DNA of 64,000 nt from WRAV01 sp050950205 (lineage in GTDB: Bacteria > Bacillota > Clostridia > Oscillospirales > Ruminococcaceae), in contig JBMNHF010000015.1 of the NCBI GenBank assembly GCA_050950205.1, positions 1-64,000 on the forward strand, read 5' to 3'. The translations under genes and the position numbers were made by a program. The notes beneath the pieces were generated by a model. That model was not told the DNA's origin, did no database searches, and was given only the letters and a program-made list of their open reading frames with translations. This document shows positions 42,385 through 51,800 of the stretch, one piece after another; position 1 is the first letter of the stretch, and every line of letters begins with the position of its first letter.

Positions 42385-43533
42385 TTGCTGATTCTCAAAC
42401 AAGGCACCCTTATGACCATGTGTGAGGACCCCTTTGTTGGGGATATTGCCATAGAGGACGGAAAAATCATTGGCATTGGCCGACACCTTCCCATTCCGGG
42501 GGGAGCACAGGTATTGGATGTGTCGGGGAAAACCGTCCTACCGGGCATTGTGGATGCTCACAGCCACATCGGGCTATTTGAAAGCGGGACGCGGGAAACC
42601 GACCACAACGAAAAGGTCGATCCCATTGCCCCGCAACTGCGGGGGATCGATGGCATCAATCCTTTGGACAGCGCCTTTGCCGATGCTTTGGAAGCCGGCA
42701 TCACCACCTGCGTCACAGGGCCAGGCAGCATCAACCTAATCGGCGGAACCTTCACAGCTGTCAAATCATACAGTTGCAACAACACGGTGGAAGGCATGTT
42801 GTTGCGGCAGCCCGTGGCCATGAAGGCAGCCCTGGGGGAAAATCCCAAGTTTCGCTACACCGAGATGAATCGCTCTCCCAAATCGCGTCTTGCTTGCGCT
42901 GCCCTTCTGCGGCAGGCTCTGATGGATGCCGCCGATTACAATCCTGATTCTTCGCCCAAAAACCCGGCCTGTGAGGCGCTGTTGCCTGTTCTAAGCGGCA
43001 AGCTTCCTCTAAAAATTCATGTGCACCGGGCCAGTGATATCGAAACGGCCATCCGCATTGCAGAGGAATTTCAGATTCGATACACCTTGGATCACTGCTC
43101 CGAAGGGTACCTTATCCCTCACCGATTGCTGGACGCACTGCAAAAGAGATGTGACGGCATCATCCTTGGTCCGCTGATGATTTACAAGCGGAAATTGGAA
43201 TGTGCGAATAAGCTGGGGGTTAAGCTGCCGGTGCGTTTGCATCAAGAAGGCATCCCTTTTGCCATCTCCACCGATTTTCCCGAAACCATTCCCCGGGGAA
43301 TGATCCCGCAGGTGGCTCTTTCGGTGGCGGAAGGGTTGCCCGAAAGGGAGGCTCTTCAGGCCATTACCATTGTGCCGGCCCGCATCATTGGAATCGATGA
43401 CCGAGTAGGTAGTTTAGAGGTGGGAAAGGACGCAGATCTGGCAATTTTTTCAGGGCATCCTCTACACTATTCTTCCCTTTGCATCATGACCTTTGTCGGT
43501 GGGCATTTGGCATATGAAAGGAGAAACATATGA
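42385..43533 (+). CDS. Amidohydrolase family protein (imidazolonepropionase-like)
   Basis: A metal-dependent hydrolase of the amidohydrolase superfamily, 382 aa. The small composite beta-domain opens the protein (DGKIIGIGRHLPIP), then the first metal motif DAHSHIGLFE (HxH, about residue 56), later His in KIHVHRASDIE (about 213) and YTLDHCSEGY (about 236), and the catalytic Asp in FAISTDFPETIP (about 292). The C-terminal VGSLEVGKDADLAIFSGHPL is typical. A TTG start at 42385 is likely: AGGAG is 9 nt upstream, whereas a GTG at 42376 overlaps it. In this operon it should cut an amide or cyclic imide bond of the imported compound. Confidence 0.9.
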   Translation: MLILKQGTLMTMCEDPFVGDIAIEDGKIIGIGRHLPIPGGAQVLDVSGKTVLPGIVDAHSHIGLFESGTRETDHNEKVDPIAPQLRGIDGINPLDSAFADALEAGITTCVTGPGSINLIGGTFTAVKSYSCNNTVEGMLLRQPVAMKAALGENPKFRYTEMNRSPKSRLACAALLRQALMDAADYNPDSSPKNPACEALLPVLSGKLPLKIHVHRASDIETAIRIAEEFQIRYTLDHCSEGYLIPHRLLDALQKRCDGIILGPLMIYKRKLECANKLGVKLPVRLHQEGIPFAISTDFPETIPRGMIPQVALSVAEGLPEREALQAITIVPARIIGIDDRVGSLEVGKDADLAIFSGHPLHYSSLCIMTFVGGHLAYERRNI

Positions 43534-44588
43534 ACAGCCACGAGATAACATACCTCAGCCTATCCCAGGAGGATTTGGTGGAGGCTGGTGCTTTTGATCT
43601 CAAACTGGCTATTTCCGCATTAAAGACCAGCCTGCTCAAGTTCGGCGAGGGCCGTATTCTCTTCCCGGATAAAATCGTGCAAATCTTTGATGAAGAAACT
43701 CAAGACCGGATTAACTGCCTACCTGCTACTTTGCTGGACGAGCAAATCTGCGGGGTCAAGTGGGTTTCGGTGTTTCCCAGAAATCCGCAAAAATTTGGTA
43801 CCCAAAATTTAAGCGCCATCATCATACTGTCCAGCATAAAAAACGGATATCCGATCTGCGTTATGGATGGCACCCTCTGCTCTAACATGCGGGTGGCTGC
43901 CATGGGGGCTGCGGCAGCCGATGTTCTAGCTCGTCGGGACGCTCAAAGTATCGGTTTTATCGGGGCGGGGGAACAGGCTAAAATGCATCTTCTGGGAATG
44001 AAATCGGTGCGGCCAGACCTGAAGATTTGCAGGGTAGCTTCTAAATACGCCGCCGAAGAGGAGGGTTTTATCCAGTCATTGTCTCCTCTCTTTCCGGACA
44101 TGGAGTTTATCCCCTGCCACACCGTGCTGGAAGCAGCCATACGGGATTCTGACATGATCGTCACCGCCACCAGTGCGCAGGCGCCGCTTCTCAAAGCTGA
44201 CTGGATTAAGAAAGGTGCATTTTACAGCCACATTGGTGGATGGGAGGACGAGTACAAGGTGGTGCAAATGGCCGATAAAATTGTCTGCGATGACTGGGAG
44301 ACGGTCAAGCACCGCACCCAGACCGTCAGCCGCTGCTATCGGGACGGTGTCATCAAAGATGAAGATATTTATGCCAATTTGGTGGATATCCTCAATGGAA
44401 GCAAACCCGGGCGGGAAAGGGACGACGAATTCATCTATTTTAACGCTGTGGGACTGGCCTATACCGACGTTTCCATTGCCTATGCTATGTATCAAAAGGC
44501 TCTGGAAGGTGGGTTGGGCAAAATAAGTTTCCTGCAGGAAAGTATGGTGTTTGACAAACCAGGCCTTGCCGATAAAGTGGTGTTCTAA
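43530..44588 (+). CDS. Ornithine cyclodeaminase / mu-crystallin family protein
   Basis: A 352-aa NAD(P)-dependent enzyme of the OCD family, whose members include ornithine cyclodeaminase, alanine dehydrogenase, opine-type dehydrogenases and SbnB-like enzymes. The substrate Lys lies in CGVKWVSVFPRNP (about 74), with LPATLLDEQICG before it. The dinucleotide loop is GFIGAGEQAKMHL (about 141-153), with SDMIVTATSAQAPLL and the Asp-rich KIVCDDWETVKHR after it. Its ATG overlaps the amidohydrolase stop by 4 bp, so translation is coupled. As the last gene of a sigma-54 operon with a peptide importer and amidohydrolase it probably finishes breakdown of an amino-acid conjugate; the exact reaction is unknown. 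Confidence 0.9.
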   Translation: MNSHEITYLSLSQEDLVEAGAFDLKLAISALKTSLLKFGEGRILFPDKIVQIFDEETQDRINCLPATLLDEQICGVKWVSVFPRNPQKFGTQNLSAIIILSSIKNGYPICVMDGTLCSNMRVAAMGAAAADVLARRDAQSIGFIGAGEQAKMHLLGMKSVRPDLKICRVASKYAAEEEGFIQSLSPLFPDMEFIPCHTVLEAAIRDSDMIVTATSAQAPLLKADWIKKGAFYSHIGGWEDEYKVVQMADKIVCDDWETVKHRTQTVSRCYRDGVIKDEDIYANLVDILNGSKPGRERDDEFIYFNAVGLAYTDVSIAYAMYQKALEGGLGKISFLQESMVFDKPGLADKVVF

Positions 44589-44590
44589 TG

Positions 44591-44634
44591 AAAAAACCGA
44601 ACCCTTCTTCGGTTTGAAAAAGGGGTCGGTTTTT
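44591..44634. terminator. Bidirectional terminator between converging operons
   Basis: AAAAACCGA-CCCTT pairs with AAGGG-TCGGTTTTT (one mismatch), with A and T runs on both sides. It serves the sigma-54 operon on the plus strand and the zinc-ribbon gene on the minus strand. Confidence 0.85.
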
Positions 44635-44660
44635 TGTTCGACTAGAATGAGCTGCACGAG

Positions 44661-45185
44661 TTACAGGTTGCTTTGATTTGCTTCATTCTCCTCCTGTATG
44701 GGTGCACCGCACTCAGAGCAGAATTTTTTGCCCGGGGAAACAACCTCTCCGCAGGAGGAACAGTGCATCGGCTCATCTTTTGCGGCGGGTTCTGGCGGAG
44801 CAATTGGTGTGCCACATTCGGGACAGAATTTTTTGCCCAAAAGCACTTGCGAACCACAGGCTGTGCAGGAAGCACTTTCTACCCCTTCGGTGTTGGGTTG
44901 TGCTGTTCCGGCTGTTGCCGCAGCTGCCTGGGGTGGTTCCTCCTTAAGCTTTATAATCTTTTGATTCAGCTCCTCAATCGCTTCGTAGCTTGCCTTGATT
45001 GCGTTGCAACACGCCATGGCCTCATCGGTTAGCTGCTCTCCGCTTTCAAACTTTGCCCAGTAAAGATCGGCTAATGCTGTTTTCTGAGCTGCAATTTTGC
45101 TTTTTTCTTCGTTTATCTTGTTGTTAAGCTTGGAAATTTCCAACATCTCACTGGTTTTGTCCCTCAATTTGTCAAAGAATGCCAT
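44661..45185 (-). CDS. Coiled-coil protein with two C-terminal zinc ribbons (174 aa)
   Basis: Function unknown. Residues 1-80 are helical and charged, likely a coiled coil (FDKLRDKTSEMLEISKLNNK and further). A Pro/Ala/Glu linker follows. Two zinc ribbons end the protein: CTACGSQVLLGKKFCPECG and CSSCGEVVSPGKKFCSECG, each with the CxxC...CxxCG pattern. No membrane segment. It is the last gene of the VWA locus, 69 bp after the Pro/Ala-rich gene. Paired zinc ribbons of this sort are common in Firmicute proteins attached to membranes or protein complexes; the role here is not known. Confidence 0.8.
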   Translation of the reverse strand: MAFFDKLRDKTSEMLEISKLNNKINEEKSKIAAQKTALADLYWAKFESGEQLTDEAMACCNAIKASYEAIEELNQKIIKLKEEPPQAAAATAGTAQPNTEGVESASCTACGSQVLLGKKFCPECGTPIAPPEPAAKDEPMHCSSCGEVVSPGKKFCSECGAPIQEENEANQSNL

Positions 45186-45254
45186 TGCTGTATCCGCCTT
45201 TCACGCTATATTATGTTTGACCATAGAGGATGCAGAAGCCTCTGATTTTCAGAA

Positions 45255-45860
45255 TTATTCCAGCAGGAGCTGGATAAGCGCCATGAGAGCACTATAGTTG
45301 GCAACAAAGCCAATGATTGCCAGTATTAGGAACAGTCCGCTGAGAATCAGTACCCCGCGACAAAAGTTCTTTCTGGCGAGGTTGGTTTTAGCACCGAATG
45401 CCCACACAAAAGCGAGCACAATGCCAATGACAGGCAGCGAAAGTGCCAGCATGGTGATTACATAGCCAAAAACGCCCAGGTATGTATTGTTCTGGGCCGG
45501 CTTTGCTGTGTCGGGAGCAGGCGGTGCCGCAGCGGCCGGGGGAGGGGGAGTGGCTACAGCTACCGGAGCAGGCGCCGCCGCAGGAGCAGGTGGCGTCGCC
45601 ATAGGGGTTGGCGCAGCGGCCGGGGGGGGAGGGGGAGGTGCTACAGCTACCGCAGCAGGCGCCGCCGCAGGAGTAGGTGGCGCCGCCACAGGGGTGGGCG
45701 CAGTGGCCGGGGGAGGGGGAGGTGCTACAGCTACCGCAGCGGGTGCCGCCGCAGGAGCAGGTGGTGCTTCCAAAGCGGGGCTGCGGGCTCCGCAATCGGG
45801 GCAGAATTTGGCCTGAGGTTCCAACTCTGCGCTGCAGGCCGTACAAATCCTATTTGTCAC
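45255..45860 (-). CDS. Zinc-ribbon protein with Pro/Ala repeats and membrane tail (201 aa)
   Basis: Function unknown. Order: an N-terminal zinc ribbon (CTACSAELEPQAKFCPDCG, residues 6-24), a Pro/Ala/Val stretch of about 90 residues made of three imperfect copies of a unit of about 28 residues, and two membrane helices (VFGYVITMLALSLPVIGIVL and GVLILSGLFLILAIIGFVA) with a basic turn between. The ribbon should face the cytoplasm, held off by the Pro/Ala spacer. It begins 14 bp after the giant VWA gene, so they are co-transcribed. Confidence 0.8.
   Translation of the reverse strand: MTNRICTACSAELEPQAKFCPDCGARSPALEAPPAPAAAPAAVAVAPPPPPATAPTPVAAPPTPAAAPAAVAVAPPPPPPAAAPTPMATPPAPAAAPAPVAVATPPPPAAAAPPAPDTAKPAQNNTYLGVFGYVITMLALSLPVIGIVLAFVWAFGAKTNLARKNFCRGVLILSGLFLILAIIGFVANYSALMALIQLLLE
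45540..45790 (-). repeat. GC-rich imperfect tandem repeat encoding Pro/Ala units
   Basis: Three copies of about 81-87 bp inside the 201-aa gene, with shared blocks such as GGTGCTACAGCTACCGCAGC and runs of G on the plus strand. Copies differ by small in-frame steps, which suggests length changes by slippage. Confidence 0.75.
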
Positions 45861-45874
45861 TGGATGCGTTCCTC

Positions 45875-48800
45875 CTATCCTTTATATTTATCAAAATAAA
45901 ACTGCAATCCCGCATCAAAACCGTCTACGATACTCGGGATCGGCAAATCCACCTGCAGCTGCAAATATCGCTTACCGGGGGGGCGGTTCATCCATGCGTC
46001 ACCGCCTGCGCTGCCGGGAATCATGGATCCTGGCGAATCGGCTGTCTTCATTTTCCAGCCCATGCCGCTGGGGGAAAGCTCCTTTGCGCTTTTTGCAGCG
46101 TCCATCATGTCAAAAAAGTTGTGTACATACTCCGAAACGGAACTGGCATAATTTGCTGCTAGTTTAATGGCTTCCTTGTAGTCGCTGGTCACGAGATGGG
46201 CGGAGCACTCGGACCATAGGGCAACATCAACTCCCACCATTGCGCCGACTGCAAACTCCACATAGGCTGAGCCACTGGGGGTTTTGAGAACATCCAAAAG
46301 GGTGTATTCGGCAAACCCTCCATGTTCGCCTGTGTCCAGTACGGCTATGGTTTCATAGGTTTTTGCATCGACCTCCAGCCATGCCCAGCGACTTTGCCCA
46401 TCAATTTCCGACGGCAAATCCGGAACCATAAACATCTTTCCGTCTCCCTGATCTGCGGCAATTTGCATGTTTTGCAGCAACTTTTCGGGGAATCCGCTCT
46501 CCCTAAGAGTTGGAATCATTTCATAAGCGGTATCACTGGTGATGATAAAAGTTGTTGCGTCTTTGGGAGCCTTTGCCCAGATGGTGCTGAAATCGTAGCC
46601 CTGCTTGCCCAGCGCTACCCCCTCCATACGGGAGGCGGTAAGCCCGCTCATAATATGGAATGCGTCCGCCGCTTCTTTGCTGCCGTTGTGAATTTGATTG
46701 ACAACGCTGACAAGATCAATGCTGGTAGCTATCTTTGCATCCTTTTCCTGTTTGCGCACCGTAACGGCAATGCAGCGCGGCTTTGTGGTTCTGCCTATCG
46801 TCAAATCAAGATCAAAGGCCAGCTTATCTTCAAAGACAGTTTGGGCGCCGATAAAGCGATAGAGCTTGTTGCGCGTATACCAGCGCAGGGTGGAAACCTC
46901 GTTGGGCGGCTGGGCGTTCTTGTGGCTTACTTGAACCGCTTCGTTCAGGTCTTTCAGCGCGGCCCCTGGCAGCTCCGGCAGGTTAATTCCCACCGTGGTA
47001 AAAATACTGTCAAGGGTTTCGCCTTTTTTCAATATGGTTTCGTGGGTATACTCCTCTCCCGAAACCGTTACGGTGACTTTTGTGCTTACCGGCTGATAAT
47101 ACTCCTTGGCAATCACCGTTTTGCTGATGATTCGGCCTGTGGGCGATTCCATATAAGCGGTGTAGGCCTCGCCCTGTGCCACTCCAAAACCGATGTCGAC
47201 GGCATCGTTGCTCAGGGTATTCAGCGCAATCTCTTCACGGAGCATTTCAATGGGGATGGTGGCATCGTCGGTGTCGTGGACATCTTCCTCTCCGCTCATG
47301 GCTCCCGCCAGGTTGCCAAACTGCCCTCCAATATCCAGCAGGCTGCCGGAATTTGCCGCATCCCCCAAGGGAATTGCCTCCACCGCAACAGAGACGATGG
47401 CCGTCTGGCTGGTCACCTCGATTGGATCGTCTTCTTTTTGGATGAGATAAACCAAACCGCCAAGCTGGGAAAACTCTTGCATAAACGGAACCACAAACAG
47501 ATGATATTGACCGGCTGCATCCCGATAGGTAAGTGCGGGCAGAGTTTCGATTGCAAGCTTATCGGGGTCTTCCAGCTTGAGATAGGTCGCCAGAGCTTGG
47601 ATGCCCTCTTTGGTGGGGCAAACTGCCATTCGATCGGTTTTTAGCCCAAGTTGCGCAAGCAAATGCTCCGCCAAGACCGCAAGATCAGCTTCGTTTCCCC
47701 AGCCCTGGGTAAGGGTCGCCTGGGGCGAAAGATTTGTCTGCCATTGATTGGGAACGTTGTTATAGGACGGACGCCAAGCCAGCCTTTGCAGAAGGGCTGC
47801 CACCTCCTCCGGTGTTTGGGGTTCTGCCAGCCGTTTGGTTCCGATCCCATTTAAACTCGGGAAGGGGACATGGTGTTTGCCTGCACTCTGAATCAGAGTG
47901 GCCGCTTCGGCCTTGTGATCGCCGTTTTGCTCCTTGGCCGCCTGCTCTCCTTGATATTGCCGCACTACCTTTTCAATTTCCGCGGCAGCTGCTTCGGCAA
48001 AGCTCTGGTCCTCCCAGTCGATTTCGATCCGTTGCGTCAGCAGTCCTTTGCGGGAAAAGTTCTTGTTTTGCGGTGCCAGCTTTAGCTTCGGGATAAACCC
48101 AGACTGTAGCGTGAACCGGTTGTTGGGCAGTTCAAACACCAACAAACCACGCCTGCTTTCGCCATCCATGACACTCCAGTCTCCATCGATGCCCAAAGTA
48201 AGTTGGTCGGTTAAAGAGTGGGGGGGAATAATCAGTTCATCCGCGCTAAAATCCCCCAAACCCTGTTGCTCCACCCCGTCCACGGTGATGGTACCCGGGG
48301 CACTGCCCTCCCCGATACGGTTGCTGACAAACCGGAAGGCAGTGGCGATATCCCCGGTGCCAAAACCGTCCTTTTTATCGTGAACGGTAAGGTCGGCAAT
48401 GACATAGACGGGACCTTGATCATCCTCCTCTTCGATGTACTCCTCCTCGACCGCTTCTTCCTCCAAGGATTCCTCTTCGGCATCCTCCTCTTCGGCATCC
48501 TCCTCTTCGGTGTCCTCTTCTTCGGTGTCCTCTTCTTCGGTGTCCTCTTCTTCGGTGTCCTCTTCTTCGGTGTCCTCTTCTTCGGTGTCCTCTTCTTCGG
48601 TGTCCTCTTCTTCGGTGTCCTCTTCTTCGATGTACTCTTCTTCGATGTCCTCTTCTTCGATGTACTCTTCTTCGATGTACTCCTCCTCGACCAGCTCTTC
48701 CTCCAAGGATTCCTCTTCGGCGTACTCTTCTTCGATATACTCCTCTTCGGCCATCTCCTCGTCATAGGGTTCTTTCTCGACAAGTCGTTGCTGGAGGTAG

Positions 48801-51800
48801 CTAAAGTCCTCCGCAGAAAGCAGACTAAGCTCGTTCACCGTAACATCAAACCACTCGCCCTTGTAATCACCTCCGGCGGGCGGCAATGGACTATTGCCCT
48901 TGACCGGAATATAAATGGCGCTGCCGGCGATGTCGCCGTAAATCCCCGCGCTGGCCCCTGCAAGCTCCTTTGGAACGGCAAAGACCCAGCGGATGGGCGT
49001 AACGGACCCGGGGGCGAGAAGTTTTGGCTGCAAATAGCCCATGGGGATGTAGCCGGTTACCGGGCTGATGGGAAGACGCACCACGCCCTGACCGTCCACA
49101 AGGTTCAAAAAGAAGCGTTCTGTGGGGACAATATCCAGCAGCGCCTGTACGTTAGAGGTAATTTCGCCCTCCACAATGCGATAAACCGTATCCTTGGGTG
49201 CTCGGTGCTGCTGTATCTCATTTACATCGCTGTAGGCTTTTACGGTGAGGGTAAAGGTATCGGAAAGCTTTGCAGGTTTTGTGTTGGACAGCTTTTGAAG
49301 CTCCATCCCCCTTATTTTATTGCCCCCCATCAGGATCATTTGAATATGACCATGTGGGATATCGTAAAAATTTAGCTGCAAATCCTCCAGACGTGCAGAA
49401 GGCACCAGAAAGATTAAGACACCCGTTGCCGTTTTGCCAGCGTCAATTTTAACCGCGTTTTCTCCGGGATTTGCAAGGGGCGTTTGGGCAAGCCACGTCA
49501 CAACAGAAGCGGGATAGGACCCCAAATCATTGACGTCGAGATAGAAATGCGAGGTGATATCGGGTATTTGAAAGGGCCGGTCGGAAAACAGATTTTCAAT
49601 CTGCAATTTGACCGCAAGGTATTCCATGTCCTTTGGCGCCGGGATCCCCCGCAACTTGCCCAAGCGGTAATACTCGGTAGCGGTTATTTCAATTCCGGTA
49701 TTTTTACTTTTGGCCGCAAGGGGCACCCTGCTGATGATTTGCGTATCGGTACTGGGGCTGTCGCCTCCATACAGCAGCTTGGAAACCTCAGGGCTGTAGG
49801 TGGCAAAATCATCTTCGGGAGCGGGGGTGTCGGGCTCATCGTTTGTGCTGGGCTTTGTGGCAAAAAGCTGGGCAGCGGGCTGGCCGGTCAAAATTTTAAT
49901 CGCTCGGGGTGGCGCCTCTTTTTTGCCCGAGTCGCCGAGGGGGGAAAGGGTTTCCTCTATGCTGCCGGAATAGCTTTGGGGCTTACCATCTGCACCTTGC
50001 AAAACGATGTCCATGCCGATGACTGTTTTGTCGGTAGATGCTTTTCGCCTGACTTCGCCCAGCATTTTATCCAGGCCGTCGCTCAACTCTTTTGCGCTGT
50101 TAGGCAAAAGATAGCTGCCGCCTGCGGTTTCGGACGCCCAAGCAAAGTTTTCCTCATCATGCTCCTGCTCCATTCCCAAACCCAGCCAGAGGCTTTTAAT
50201 GTCAGCCTCTTTTATTTTGGTAAGAAGATGCCCAAACTTTTCGTTGTGTTTGCCTTCCATGGCGGCATCGGTGAGAAAAACCAAGATGCGGTTGGAGGTG
50301 GGAACGCTTTTTAGTGTGTCGTAGGCCAGCCGTGCCGAATCCACAATATTGGTGCCTCCGCCGCCTTCCAACGAAGAAATAGCCTGCAGCATGACAGCTT
50401 TATCGGTGGTGAGCACCTGCTCCACCCACACATCCTCAAAGGTGATGAGCTGGGTCATAATCCCGTCGGGCATCTGGATGAAAAACTCCCGAAACATATC
50501 CTTTGCAATTTGCATTTTTTGCCCCTGTCCTTCGATTCGCTGCCCCATGGAGCCGCTGCAATCGAGAACTACTGTGACCACAGGGACATCGGAAATCGTT
50601 GCCTGCTGGGGGCGCTTGTACACAGCGGTGTAGGTGTTGCCCAAGCGAGCAGCAATGGCGGCGAATACCTTTCCAAGGGCATCCGGGTCCTCCGCGGAAT
50701 AGTATTTTCCCTCTGAAATTTCCGCAAAGTCGACCAGGTCAGAGACGATGGCTGGCGCCTTATCGTCCGGATCCTGTGCTGCATCTGTTGGGGCACCCTT
50801 TGCGGCATGAGCAGGTGGGTGCTCCTTGCCAAATCCGATGGTATAAACCGGTATGTCGGAGGATTTGATCGCCTCCACAACCACGTTTTTGTCGGTCAGC
50901 CCGCCGGCTGCAGGCTCGTTTTTGCCGTCGGTAAACATGACAAGGGTGGGTCGCTGTGCGCCTTGCAGCAGTTCCAGCCCCATTATCGCTGCGTCATACA
51001 GTGCAGTTGAACCGCCTGCTACGGCGCTGTCCAAACTTTTCTGCACCTCTGCCTTGGTTGTTCCGTCAAGCTTTCGTGCGGTGCTGTCAAAATCCACCAC
51101 CTGAACCGTTGCGTTGTCGGGAAGCATCTGCACAAAGGCCTTGGCTGCCTCCACCGCCGGCCTCATCTGCTCCGCCATCGAGCCGGAGGAATCCAGCAAC
51201 AGCACCACGCTGGGCGGAATATCCAGCCGCTCAATGGAGACAATCTCCACCGGCACATCGTTTTCATATATTTTGGTGGTTTCTTTTGTGGGGACAGCAT
51301 TTTGATTTTCGCTATCGTAGAGCAAAAATTTAAGTTCTATCTGCCCGTCCCGCTCCTTTGGCGCATCCAGGAACGTCATACCGTGCTCGGTTGTGCCCTC
51401 TCTCGAGTTGCTGGTTGTGGAGAAAAGCGAGTTGAGATTGGATGCCATCTCCACAACCGTCAACTCTCCCTCACTGACAGGAATGCCCCTTGCACGGCTG
51501 TTGGTATGCAGTACATCCGAATAAATATTCAGGTTCCAATAGCCGGACGGCAGCCAGAACAGGGTGTCCCCGTCGGGGGTCTGATCTCCGTAAAATGCTT
51601 CGTCACCCTTTGCAATATCCGGATGTGAGATGGAATAGTAGGTGTGCTCATCCACGTTATTCACCGGCACGCTGACCGAACCGTAGGGCACCCCCTTTAC
51701 CAGCAGCGCGCCCAAATCTTCGCCATACTTTACCGGCTCAAGGGCGGCGATTTCGTTCAGGGTGAAAGAGACGGTTACCCCATCGCCGTCTATAAGGAAA

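Noticed and set aside
46322..47644. 440-aa open frame on the plus strand
   Set aside because: Lies antisense to the VWA lipoprotein gene, has no ribosome site, and its His/Cys/Arg-rich composition is that of a shadow frame.
48435..48767. Possible CRISPR-like repeat array
   Set aside because: Units are 15 nt, contiguous and without spacers, and stay in the frame of a coding gene.
48218..49375. 385-aa plus-strand frame with a hydrophobic FFGVL repeat
   Set aside because: It is the complement of the Glu-repeat tract; the repeated LFFGVLFFGV pattern only mirrors the acidic repeat.
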